From positions 1-64,000 of the forward strand of contig JAZGFB010000034.1 of assembly GCA_036479015.1 (NCBI GenBank): a stretch of 64,000 nt of DNA. The letters are read 5' to 3'. The notes under the pieces were generated by a model. That model was not told the origin of the DNA and ran no database searches. It saw nothing but the letters and a program-made list of their open reading frames with translations. The translations under genes were made by a program, and so were the position numbers. Origin of the DNA: NVTR01 sp036479015 (GTDB lineage Bacteria; Pseudomonadota; Alphaproteobacteria; Rhodobacterales; Rhodobacteraceae). Below, piece after piece: positions 26,829 to 35,600 of the stretch (position 1 is the first letter of the stretch; each line of letters begins with the position of its first letter).

Positions 26829-27971
26829 ATGACAGATACAACAGCCATAAATGCCAACGCGGACCAAGGCCTGAAAGAGGCGTATTTCACCGCCGGTCAG
26901 GGGCAATTGATCTGGACCCGGTTCAAGAAACAAAAGGCCGCCATGGTCGGGGTGATGGTGTTGGTGGTGTTGATCCTGTCGGGCCTGTTTGCACCGTTTT
27001 TGACGCCCTACACCCCGACAATTGCCGGGCGTGACAGCGGCTATCAAAATGGTGCGCCGCAAATCCCGAAGTTTTGGGATGAGAACGGCTTTTCTGCCCG
27101 GCCGTTTATATATACGCCCAGCCGTGAACGCTCGGCTGCAACCAATTTCAGGTGGGTCACGACGGTAGATCGCGACGCGCGCCGGTATATGACCTTTTTC
27201 CCAAAGGGCGACAAATATAAGCTGTTTGGCATATCGGGTTCACGGCATCTGTTCGGCGTGGATGAAGGTAAAATCCATCTGTTTGGCACGGATGGCGGCG
27301 GCAAAGATATCTTTTCGCGCACCTTTCATGCGATCAATACATCGCTTGCTGTGGGGACCATCGGCGTCTTCATTGCCTTTTTTATGGCGCTGATTATCGG
27401 CGGCATATCGGGGTATTATGGCGGCTGGATCGATTCAATCTTGCAAATGATCACCGATGCGGTGCGAACGATTCCGGCGATACCACTGTTTATGGCATTG
27501 TCGGCGTTCATCCCAATTGAATGGAGCGCTGAGGCGAGATTTTTATTCATCTCAATGATCCTGGGCTTTATCGGCTGGCCGACCTTGGCGCGGCGGGTGC
27601 GCACGCATTTGTTGACGGAACGAAACCAGGAATATGTGCTGGCGGCGCAGCTGTGCGGGGCCAGCCCCAGCCATATTATTCGCAAGCACCTTTTGCCCAG
27701 TTTTACCAGTTACATCATTGTCGATCTGGTGATTTCGTTCCCCTATATGGTGCTGTCGGAAACCGCGCTTAGTTTTATCGGGCTGGGTCTGAAAGACCCG
27801 GTTAATTCCCTGGGGGTAATGCTGCAAAGCGTGACCTCGGCGGATGTTTTGCTGAATTACCAATGGTACTTTATCCCGGTGATTTTCTTCATAACCCTTG
27901 TGCTTGCATTTGTGTTCGTCGGTGACGGGTTGCGCGATGCGGCGGATCCTTATGGGGATACAAAAAAATGA
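26829..27971 (+). CDS. ABC transporter permease, DppC type
   Basis: 380-aa second permease. After the first helix (near 35-58) comes a ~110-residue periplasmic insert (about 65-175) typical of the longer YejE-like members. The EAA loop reads YVLAAQLCGASPSHIIRKHLLPS. Separated by 5 nt from the dppB-type gene and overlapping the next gene by ATGA. Confidence 0.9.
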   Translation: MTDTTAINANADQGLKEAYFTAGQGQLIWTRFKKQKAAMVGVMVLVVLILSGLFAPFLTPYTPTIAGRDSGYQNGAPQIPKFWDENGFSARPFIYTPSRERSAATNFRWVTTVDRDARRYMTFFPKGDKYKLFGISGSRHLFGVDEGKIHLFGTDGGGKDIFSRTFHAINTSLAVGTIGVFIAFFMALIIGGISGYYGGWIDSILQMITDAVRTIPAIPLFMALSAFIPIEWSAEARFLFISMILGFIGWPTLARRVRTHLLTERNQEYVLAAQLCGASPSHIIRKHLLPSFTSYIIVDLVISFPYMVLSETALSFIGLGLKDPVNSLGVMLQSVTSADVLLNYQWYFIPVIFFITLVLAFVFVGDGLRDAADPYGDTKK

Positions 27972-28969
27972 GCCGACTATTAGATGTAAACAACCTGACC
28001 CTGCAATTTGACACGGATGAAGGCCGCATAACGGCGGTGGACGATGTGTCATTTTCATTGGAAGCGGGTGAGGTCATGGGCCTTGTGGGTGAAAGCGGGT
28101 CAGGCAAGTCTGTGACCGCCAAGTCGATCATGAAACTGAACCCGGGTAACGCGATTTACAGCGATGACACCAAGGTGACGTTGCATCTGGAAAGCGGGCC
28201 CGTCGATGTCATGTCTCTGAACACCAGCACCGAATTGCAGGTGATCCGGGGCGGGGCGATATCGATGATTTTCCAGGAACCGATGGCCAGTTTTGCCCCG
28301 GCGATTTCCATCGGTGATCAGATGGTTGAACAGTTGTTGATCCATACGGATATGAACAGCAAACGCGCCAAGGAAGTGTCGATCGAAATGCTGGACCGCG
28401 TGGGTATTTCGGACGCTTCCACCAGGTTCAAGCAATTCGCGTTTGAACTGTCAGGCGGCATGCGTCAGCGCGCCATGATCGCCATGGCCCTGTCCACCAA
28501 GCCCAAGCTGCTGATCGCGGATGAGCCGACAACGGCGCTGGATGTGACCATTCAGGCGCAGGTGATTGATCTGATGAAGGATCTGGTGACTGAATTTGGC
28601 ATGGGGATTATTTTTATCACCCATGATCTGGGCGTCATTGCGCAGACGGCTGATAAGGTTGCCGTGATGTATCTGGGGCGGCTGGTGGAGCAGGGGCCAG
28701 TGCGCGATGTGCTGCGCAACCCGTCGCATCCTTACACCCGTGGGCTGCTGGATGCGCTGCCAAATCTGGACGATTTGGACACGCCGCTTAGCCCGGTTCC
28801 CGGTGATATACCGTCGCCGCTTGAACGCCCGCCGGGCTGTGTGTTTCACACCCGCTGCTCGGAATTTATTGAAGGGCGCTGCAATGTGGACACGCCGGTG
28901 TTTAGTGATATCAACGAAAACCACCGGGCTGCGTGCCATCTGCACACCCCGGCAGGAGGCGCAAAATGA
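27968..28969 (+). CDS. ABC transporter ATP-binding protein, DppD type
   Basis: 333-aa ATPase. Walker A GESGSGKS near residue 39, signature LSGGMRQR, Walker B LLIADEPTTALD, H-loop FITHDL, and the C-terminal oligopeptide-transporter region with cysteines (CVFHTRC, C) of the oligo_HPY type. Overlaps both neighbours by 4 nt, so all three are translationally coupled. Confidence 0.93.
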   Translation: MSRLLDVNNLTLQFDTDEGRITAVDDVSFSLEAGEVMGLVGESGSGKSVTAKSIMKLNPGNAIYSDDTKVTLHLESGPVDVMSLNTSTELQVIRGGAISMIFQEPMASFAPAISIGDQMVEQLLIHTDMNSKRAKEVSIEMLDRVGISDASTRFKQFAFELSGGMRQRAMIAMALSTKPKLLIADEPTTALDVTIQAQVIDLMKDLVTEFGMGIIFITHDLGVIAQTADKVAVMYLGRLVEQGPVRDVLRNPSHPYTRGLLDALPNLDDLDTPLSPVPGDIPSPLERPPGCVFHTRCSEFIEGRCNVDTPVFSDINENHRAACHLHTPAGGAK

Positions 28970-29985
28970 GCGATAAACCCCTGATATCTACCCGTGATCT
29001 TTCGGTTCATTTTCCGCTGCGTGGTGGCGGGTTGTTCGGCCCAAAACCAGTGGTGCGCGCTGTTGAGGGTGTCAACATCGACATCCCCAAGGGACATTTT
29101 TTTGGCATTGTGGGTGAATCCGGATCCGGTAAAACCACGTTGGGGCGCGCCCTGTTGCGGGCTGCACCGATCACCCGAGGCGACGTTGATTATGATGACG
29201 GTGAGGTCCAGTATGACCTGCCTAATATCAACGACAAGGAGCTAAAGGACTATCGCACCCGGGCGCAGTTGATCTTTCAGGATCCCTATGCCGCCCTTAG
29301 CCCGCGCATGACGGTGCGTGATATTATTGCGGAACCTCTGGAAGTGATGGGGCTGACCAAGTCAAAACAAGAAACCGACGAACGGGTGCGTGAAATTGCA
29401 GCCAAATGTCGGCTAAACCTGGAGCATCTGCGCCGCTTTCCGCACGCATTTTCTGGTGGTCAGCGTCAGCGTATCTCCATTGCGCGTGCACTGGTATCAC
29501 GGCCGCGGTTTGTGGTGGCGGATGAAAGCGTTGCCGCACTTGATGTGTCTATTCAGGCCGATGTGCTGAACTTGTTGAAAGAAATACAGCACGAAATGGG
29601 GCTGACGTTTATGTTCATCAGCCATGATCTAAGCGTCGTGGCCCATGTCTGTGACCATGTGGCGGTGATGTATCTGGGGCGTCTGGTGGAAAGCGCGCCA
29701 ACGCGTGAACTGTTCGCAGCGCCACGCCACCCTTACACCAAGGCGCTGTTGTCGGCGATCCCGTCGCTGGACCCGGATGACCGGGGCAAGGCCGAAAAAC
29801 TGGAAGGCGAAATACCGTCGCCAACAAACCCGCCGCCGGGCTGTAAATTTCAGACGCGGTGCCGGTTTGCCCAGGACCATTGCCGTAAGGTTGAGCCAAA
29901 ATTGGAGCAATCCGGTTCTGAGCACGCCGTTGCCTGCCACCGCTGGCAAGAGCTGATGGAAAGCCAGGCGCTGGAAACCACCTAG
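28966..29985 (+). CDS. ABC transporter ATP-binding protein, DppF type
   Basis: 339-aa partner ATPase. Walker A GESGSGKTT, signature FSGGQRQRISIARAL, Walker B FVVADESVAALD (Ser where Pro is usual), H-loop FISHDL and the oligo_HPY tail CKFQTRC. ATG 28966 follows GGAGG and overlaps the previous stop by ATGA. Its stop shares the CTAG tetranucleotide with the stop of the convergent hydrolase gene. Confidence 0.93.
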   Translation: MSDKPLISTRDLSVHFPLRGGGLFGPKPVVRAVEGVNIDIPKGHFFGIVGESGSGKTTLGRALLRAAPITRGDVDYDDGEVQYDLPNINDKELKDYRTRAQLIFQDPYAALSPRMTVRDIIAEPLEVMGLTKSKQETDERVREIAAKCRLNLEHLRRFPHAFSGGQRQRISIARALVSRPRFVVADESVAALDVSIQADVLNLLKEIQHEMGLTFMFISHDLSVVAHVCDHVAVMYLGRLVESAPTRELFAAPRHPYTKALLSAIPSLDPDDRGKAEKLEGEIPSPTNPPPGCKFQTRCRFAQDHCRKVEPKLEQSGSEHAVACHRWQELMESQALETT

Positions 29986-31526
29986 GGTTGGTATTTTCTG
30001 ATACCGCCGGGGGCTATTTTTATATCTGACAGCCTGCTGTCGCTGTGTGACATGCGGTGATCCAGCAATTTTCGTGTCAGCCGCAGCAATGTGGCCGCAT
30101 GGGCCGGATCATTTGCCAGGTTGTCCAGTTCATGTGGGTCAGAAACCAGATCAAACAGCAACGGGGGCAACCCGCCGTTGAAATGTACCAACTTAAAGCG
30201 GGTTTCGCGCAGTATGGTCAAATTGGCCCGCCGAAAGCCAACGCCAGTTGCCTTTTGCCAAACGGTTGGTGCGTCGGGTTCGCCAAAATCAAGCTCTAGG
30301 AAAACGTGGTCACGCCAGGCTTTTGGCGGGGTGGCGTTCAGAAACGGTGTCAGCGACACGCCATCCATAGAAGTCGGAACGGCTTGCCCGGTAAGGTCAA
30401 GAATTGTAGGCGCGACATCCACCGATTCAGTCAGCGCGTCAATGTTGGTGCCGTGCATCTGGGGGTGCGCCGGGTCGCGGATGATCAGCGGCACGCGAAA
30501 TGACACGTCATAGGGGTTTTCTTTGCCCCACAGGTAATGATCCCCCAGAGTTTCCCCGTGGTCAGCGGTGAAAACGATAATGGTATCGTCATATTGCCCG
30601 GTCATTTTCAGCTGCTCGATGACACGTCCGATATGGGTGTCAACCTCGCTGGCGAGGCCCAGATACAGGGCGCGCAGTGTTTGAATTACACTGTTGTCTG
30701 ACTGGTCCAACTGGCCCTCAAAGCCGCGGACAATCTGGTCGATGCGGGGTTTTTCCACTGCTCCGTGCATGATCGGATGGACCGCGCATTCCTGTTGGAT
30801 GTTGTCCAGCCGTTGGGGCAGGGGCAGGTCGTGCGGGTTGTACATATGGTTATACGGGGCCGGTGCCACAAGCGGTGGATGTGGGCGAATATAGGCCAGT
30901 AAGGCCAGCCAATCATCCGTTGCATGGTCTGGAATAAGGCGCAGGAATTCATTGGTCAGAAACGCCGTGTCGCTGTCATCCGCGCGGTAAAATGGCGGAT
31001 CATCAAGTCGGGGCGCACGGCTTGGGTTATCTGACACCGGGGCATAAAAATTGCCCGGGTCGGGCAGGGTGTAACCCTTACGCTTTAGATCAGTGCGCCA
31101 GGGCTCACTGCCGAAATCTTGGCGCATTTCCAGGCATTCGTGAAAGCCGGGCAGGGTTTGTTCATAATTCTGCAAAACTGGATCATCGGGCGCCCGGCCA
31201 CGCGGATCGCGGCTGGTATCAGTGTAGCCAAACAACAACGCTTGATAACCGTTGTTGCCCATTTCAAGTGCCAGGTTGGTAAAGTCGTCGGCCAGGGGCG
31301 CACCGTTGCGCACTGAGCGGTGGTTCATGGCATAAAGCCCGGTTAGCAGACTGGCGCGGGCCGGGCCACAGGGGCTGGTCACCGAAAAATGGTTGGTAAA
31401 AGTCACGGCGTCGCGACGCAGCGCCTGAATGTTGGGCAGGCGGACATGTTCAGCCAATGCGCCGGTCACGCAATCGGCGCGCAGCTGGTCACAGACAATG
31501 AAAAGAACATTGGGTTTACTAGGCAT
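29982..31526 (-). CDS. Sulfatase-superfamily hydrolase, probable phosphonate/phosphate ester hydrolase
   Basis: 514-aa enzyme of the formylglycine sulfatase/alkaline phosphatase superfamily. The N-terminal metal motif is FIVCDQLRAD; the CxPxR-type signature SPCGPARASLLTG (near residue 57) supplies the Cys converted to formylglycine; TADHGETLGDH gives further metal ligands. The segment NHRSVRNGAPL and the length recall phosphonate monoester hydrolases (PMH/PehA) rather than arylsulfatases; this is from memory. ATG 31526 follows AGGGGG. Next to AEP degradation and an importer, release of a phosphonate from an ester is a reasonable role, but sulfate ester hydrolysis is not excluded. Confidence 0.72.
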   Translation of the reverse strand: MPSKPNVLFIVCDQLRADCVTGALAEHVRLPNIQALRRDAVTFTNHFSVTSPCGPARASLLTGLYAMNHRSVRNGAPLADDFTNLALEMGNNGYQALLFGYTDTSRDPRGRAPDDPVLQNYEQTLPGFHECLEMRQDFGSEPWRTDLKRKGYTLPDPGNFYAPVSDNPSRAPRLDDPPFYRADDSDTAFLTNEFLRLIPDHATDDWLALLAYIRPHPPLVAPAPYNHMYNPHDLPLPQRLDNIQQECAVHPIMHGAVEKPRIDQIVRGFEGQLDQSDNSVIQTLRALYLGLASEVDTHIGRVIEQLKMTGQYDDTIIVFTADHGETLGDHYLWGKENPYDVSFRVPLIIRDPAHPQMHGTNIDALTESVDVAPTILDLTGQAVPTSMDGVSLTPFLNATPPKAWRDHVFLELDFGEPDAPTVWQKATGVGFRRANLTILRETRFKLVHFNGGLPPLLFDLVSDPHELDNLANDPAHAATLLRLTRKLLDHRMSHSDSRLSDIKIAPGGIRKYQP

Positions 31527-31636
31527 TTTGGCCCCCTGTACAGGCAGATATCGCCCCATGGTTTTCCCCACAGGATCACCAGCGCAAGGGCGCGGCAATA
31601 CCATTTACGTCACAATGGGGCCTGCATGCGGCAGGG

Positions 31637-33916
31637 CTATCCGTAATGTGAAACCGGGGTGCCCGCCAATGCCGCCATGTTCAGCAAACCACGCGCGGTG
31701 ATCGCAGGGGTCACAATGTGGGCGCGGTTGCCCATGCCCATCAATATAGGCCCGACTTCCAGGCCGGAAGCTTTATGTTTCAATATGTTACGGATACCGC
31801 TGGCCGCGTCAGAGTTGGCGAATACCAGCACATTTGCCGGCCCTTTCATCCGTGAGTTAGGGAAGGTTCGGTTGCGCAGATCCACGTCTAATGCCACATC
31901 AACCTGCATCTCGCCCTCATAGTTGAAATCCCGCAGCTCGGCGTCCAGAACTGCCAGAGCGGCGCGCATCTTGCGGCCAGTTTCGATGTCCAGGTTGCCA
32001 AATTGCGAATGGCAGCACAGCGCGATATTGGGTTCCACCCCAAAGCGGCGCACATGGCGGGCGGCGGCGCAGATGGCGTGGGCGATTTGCTCTGCTGTGG
32101 GTTCCGGGTTGACCTGGGTGTCGGCAATAAACAGCGGCCCGTCTTCCAGGATCATCAGGCTTAGGGCCCCAACCGGGATCAATTCGGGGGTGCCAAGCAC
32201 CTGGGTGACATAGTTCATATGCCATAAGTATTGCCCAAATGTGCCGCAGATTAGGCTGTCAGCTTCGCCCCGGTGCACCATCACAGCACCGATGGCAGTG
32301 GTGTTGGTGCGCATGATCGCCTTGGCCAAATCAGGGGTGACGCCCTTGCGTTCGGCCACCTTATGGTAGCTGGTCCAATAGTCGCGATAGCGATGGTCAC
32401 GTTCGGGGTTCACGATTTCGAAATCTTTGGACGGGCGGATGGACAGACCGGCGCGTTCGCAGCGCGCGTCTATGACTTCGGGGCGTCCAATCAGGATTGG
32501 TTTGTCGATTGTTTCTTCCAGCATGGCGTTGGCGGCGCGCAACACGCGCTCATCTTCGCCCTCGGCAAAGACGATGCGGCGCGACGCGGTGGCGGCGGCT
32601 TCGAAAACCGGCCGCATGATAAAGGCGGATTTGAACACTGATCCGTCAAGTTTGGTTTTATAGGCATCCAGATTTTTCACCGGGTTCTTGGCAACGCCGG
32701 TTTTCATCGCCGCACCGGCGACAGAGGAGGCCACGACGCCCATCAGGCGCGGGTCAAACGGTTTTGGGATCAGATAATCTGCGCCAAATGTCATTTGCTC
32801 GCCGCGATAGGCGGCGGCTGCTTCGGCGCTGGTGGTGGCACGCGCCAGTTCGGCGATACCGGCAATGCAGGCCAGTTCCATTTCGTCATTTATCTCGGTG
32901 GCACACACATCAAGCGCACCGCGAAATATGAACGGAAAGCACAGCACGTTATTAACCTGATTGGGGTAGTCTGAACGCCCGGTGGCGATAATGGCGTCGG
33001 GGGCGACCTTTTTCACCTCTTCCGGCAGAATTTCTGGGGTTGGATTGGCCAGGGCGAACACAATCGGCGTGGCGGCCATTTTTGTGACCATTGCGGGTTT
33101 CAGAACGCCGGGACCGGACAGGCCCAGGAACAGGTCGGCGCCGCCGATCACATCATCCAATGTGCGGGGGCCGCCGGGCTGGGCGTAGGCGGCTTTTTGC
33201 GGCGTCATATCATCAATCCGGCCTTCATAGACCAGCCCGTTAATGTCGCAGAGCCAGACGTTTTCGCGTTTCACGCCCAGTTTAAGCAGCATGTTCAGGC
33301 AGGCAATGCCGGCAGCACCACCGCCGGTGGATACCACTTTGATGTCGCCCATGTTTTTACCAGCCACGTGCAGGGCGTTGGTTGCTGCCGCCCCGACAAC
33401 AATGGCCGTGCCATGCTGATCATCGTGGAAAACCGGAATGCCCATACGCTGACGACAAATTTGTTCAACGATAAAACAATCGGGGGCTTTGATGTCTTCC
33501 AGGTTGATCGCGCCAAAGGTCGGTTCCAGCGCGCAAACGATATCGGCCATTTTTTCCGGGTCGGCTTCGTTCAGTTCAATATCAAAGCAGTCGATATTGG
33601 CGAATTTCTTGAAAAGCACGGCTTTGCCTTCCATCACCGGCTTTGATGCCAACCCGCCGATGTTGCCCAGGCCCAATACGGCTGTGCCGTTGGTCACAAC
33701 GCCAACCAGATTGCCGCGGGTGGTGTATTTGCTGGCCAGATCAGGGTCTCTTTTGATTTCCAAACAGGCCTCTGCCACGCCGGGACTATAGGCCAGTGAC
33801 AGATCGCGACCATTGGCCATTGGCTTGGTGGGTTTAATTTCCAGCTTACCGGGCTTGGGAAATTCGTGGTAATCCAGCGCCGCCTGCTTGTTGGCATCAA
33901 TGTTTTTTTTGGTCAC
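31637..33916 (-). CDS. maeB: NADP-dependent malic enzyme (malic enzyme-PTA fusion)
   Basis: 759 aa, the same length as E. coli MaeB. Residues 1-~430 are malic enzyme (SLAYSPGVAEAC, substrate Lys/Asp region FHDDQHGTAIV, NAD(P) loop STGGGAAGIACLNML). The C-terminal ~320 residues are a phosphotransacetylase-like regulatory domain (FAEGEDERVLRAANAML). It decarboxylates malate to pyruvate with NADPH formation. I chose GTG 33916 because GGGGGA lies 7 nt upstream; the TTG five codons earlier overlaps that site. An 18-bp palindrome lies 21 nt upstream. Confidence 0.93.
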   Translation of the reverse strand: MTKKNIDANKQAALDYHEFPKPGKLEIKPTKPMANGRDLSLAYSPGVAEACLEIKRDPDLASKYTTRGNLVGVVTNGTAVLGLGNIGGLASKPVMEGKAVLFKKFANIDCFDIELNEADPEKMADIVCALEPTFGAINLEDIKAPDCFIVEQICRQRMGIPVFHDDQHGTAIVVGAAATNALHVAGKNMGDIKVVSTGGGAAGIACLNMLLKLGVKRENVWLCDINGLVYEGRIDDMTPQKAAYAQPGGPRTLDDVIGGADLFLGLSGPGVLKPAMVTKMAATPIVFALANPTPEILPEEVKKVAPDAIIATGRSDYPNQVNNVLCFPFIFRGALDVCATEINDEMELACIAGIAELARATTSAEAAAAYRGEQMTFGADYLIPKPFDPRLMGVVASSVAGAAMKTGVAKNPVKNLDAYKTKLDGSVFKSAFIMRPVFEAAATASRRIVFAEGEDERVLRAANAMLEETIDKPILIGRPEVIDARCERAGLSIRPSKDFEIVNPERDHRYRDYWTSYHKVAERKGVTPDLAKAIMRTNTTAIGAVMVHRGEADSLICGTFGQYLWHMNYVTQVLGTPELIPVGALSLMILEDGPLFIADTQVNPEPTAEQIAHAICAAARHVRRFGVEPNIALCCHSQFGNLDIETGRKMRAALAVLDAELRDFNYEGEMQVDVALDVDLRNRTFPNSRMKGPANVLVFANSDAASGIRNILKHKASGLEVGPILMGMGNRAHIVTPAITARGLLNMAALAGTPVSHYG

Positions 33917-33936
33917 TTTGGAATCCCCCAAAAAAG

Positions 33937-33954
33937 TAGTTTAATATTAAACTA
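33937..33954. promoter_or_regulatory. 18-bp perfect palindrome upstream of maeB
   Basis: TAGTTTAATATTAAACTA, a perfect palindrome at 21-38 nt before the maeB start and 105 nt before the divergent bicupin gene. Form and AT-rich centre resemble operators of MarR-type repressors. No MarR gene is in the window. Confidence 0.6.
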
Positions 33955-34058
33955 TAATTATTCACTGTCAGCTTACGTGTGTTTCACCTGACCATCAAGC
34001 ATGGCTTGAAAACCCGGCAAAGCCTTGGCAATGTGTCCGTTGAAATAGGGGAACCAGC

Positions 34059-35156
34059 ATGAACACCATCCAAGCCGAAATGCGCATACCAACAGATGAA
34101 TTGCGCGATGACATCCCATTTTTCATCAAGACCCTGAAAATGCGGCTGGATATGATTTACCCGGCTGATTACCCGACGGTGGCGGTATTTTCCGGCCATG
34201 GGCTGCGGGTACGCGTTGAAAAGGGTGCGCCTGAAGCCCCGGGCATGATCCGAATTCTGACGGATGATCCCAACGGTTTTGCAGATGGTCAACGCACCCT
34301 AACCGCGCCAAATGGCACCAAAGTTGAAATTGCAGAGCTTGATCCACCTGTCGTGCAGCCCATTACCGACCATGCTTATATGGTGCGCCGGTTGGCGGAT
34401 CAGGCCCCTTGGGTGATCGGGCGCGCCGGTATGCAGTACCGTGATCTGATCCCAACCCGGTTGGGCGGTTCGATCATTGCCAGTCATATCCGCATTCCGG
34501 ATGGCGGGCCGGTGCCCGATATGGTGCATTACCATAAGGTAGGGTTTCAGCTGATATTTTGTTATAAAGGCTGGGTTGATGTGCTGTACGAAGACCAGGG
34601 CGGGCCGATCCGATTGACGGCCGGTGACTGTTTTATTCAGCCACCGGAAATTCGCCATCGGGTGCTTGAGGCGTCGGCAGGCATTGAGGTCATCGAAATC
34701 GGTGTCCCTGCCGAACATATCACCTATATTGAGCATGATATCACGCTGCCCACGGACGCGTTGAACCCCGATCGCGAATGGCAGGGGCAGAAATTTGTAC
34801 ATAACGTTGCAGCCAAGGCAGATTGGGCACCGTTTAGGGTGCCCGGCCTGATTGCGCGTGACACAACCATCAACAAAAACACCAAGGGCGTGGCATCAGT
34901 TCAGGTGGTGCGGCGCGGGCAGGGCGATGTGCCCTGGGCCAGCCATGACACCGACATTCTGTTTGGTTTCGTCATGGAGGGCGGCGTCACGCTGCAAGGT
35001 GACGGGCAGGCACCAACCGTGCTTGAACCCGGGGATGCCTTTGCCATTCCGCCCGGTATGAACACCCGTTTTGCTGACCCAAGTGATGATTTTGAGCTGT
35101 TAGAGGTGTCTTTGCCCGGTGAATTCAACACCAAGCTTGCCACAGAGCTTGCATAA
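34059..35156 (+). CDS. Bicupin domain protein
   Basis: 365-aa protein with two cupin barrels: the first around 145-220 (HYHKVGFQLIF to PPEIRHRVLE, with His ligands), the second around 270-355 (GQGDVPWASHDTDILFGFVMEGG to IPPGM). The first has a full set of likely metal ligands; the second seems to keep fewer. Bicupins include dioxygenases, isomerases and aminohydrolases; I cannot assign a reaction. AGGGGA precedes the ATG. It lies 48 nt upstream of cdd on the same strand, so it may be the first gene of the nucleoside operon. Confidence 0.7.
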   Translation: MNTIQAEMRIPTDELRDDIPFFIKTLKMRLDMIYPADYPTVAVFSGHGLRVRVEKGAPEAPGMIRILTDDPNGFADGQRTLTAPNGTKVEIAELDPPVVQPITDHAYMVRRLADQAPWVIGRAGMQYRDLIPTRLGGSIIASHIRIPDGGPVPDMVHYHKVGFQLIFCYKGWVDVLYEDQGGPIRLTAGDCFIQPPEIRHRVLEASAGIEVIEIGVPAEHITYIEHDITLPTDALNPDREWQGQKFVHNVAAKADWAPFRVPGLIARDTTINKNTKGVASVQVVRRGQGDVPWASHDTDILFGFVMEGGVTLQGDGQAPTVLEPGDAFAIPPGMNTRFADPSDDFELLEVSLPGEFNTKLATELA

Positions 35157-35204
35157 GCCGGGCACTGGCCGCACTCTGATTTGGTAGAATATAGGAGCCC
35201 GAAA

Positions 35205-35597
35205 ATGGGTCTGAAACAAGCGGCAACTGATGTGCGTGAAAACGCCTATGCGCCCTATTCAAAGTTCAAGGTTGGGGCGGCGGTGCGGGCCGCGTCGGGG
35301 GCCATTTATACCGGGTGTAACGTCGAAAATGTTGCCTACCCGGAAGGCACCTGCGCCGAGGCCGGGGCCATCGCCGCCATGGTGGCCGCAGGTGAAACCG
35401 AAATTGTCGAGGCTTTCGTGATTGCGGGCAGCCCAACACCCGTAACCCCCTGTGGTGGGTGCCGCCAAAAGCTGGCGGAATTCAGCAAACCCGGCGTGGT
35501 GATCACCATGGCCACCACAGGCGGTGCCAGCCAGGTCCAGACCATGGCCGACATGTTACCCGGCGCGTTTGATCGCAGCCAGATGGATGAAGTATAG
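35205..35597 (+). CDS. cdd: Cytidine deaminase
   Basis: 130-aa homotetrameric-type zinc deaminase converting cytidine or deoxycytidine to uridine. Zinc/catalytic motif TCAEAGAI (Cys-Ala-Glu) and PCGGCRQ supply the ligands; FKVGAAVRA and GCNVENVAYP bind substrate. ATG 35205 is 7 nt after AGGAG. First clear step of the salvage operon cdd-deoA-deoB-upp. Confidence 0.94.
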   Translation: MGLKQAATDVRENAYAPYSKFKVGAAVRAASGAIYTGCNVENVAYPEGTCAEAGAIAAMVAAGETEIVEAFVIAGSPTPVTPCGGCRQKLAEFSKPGVVITMATTGGASQVQTMADMLPGAFDRSQMDEV

Positions 35598-35600
35598 GCC

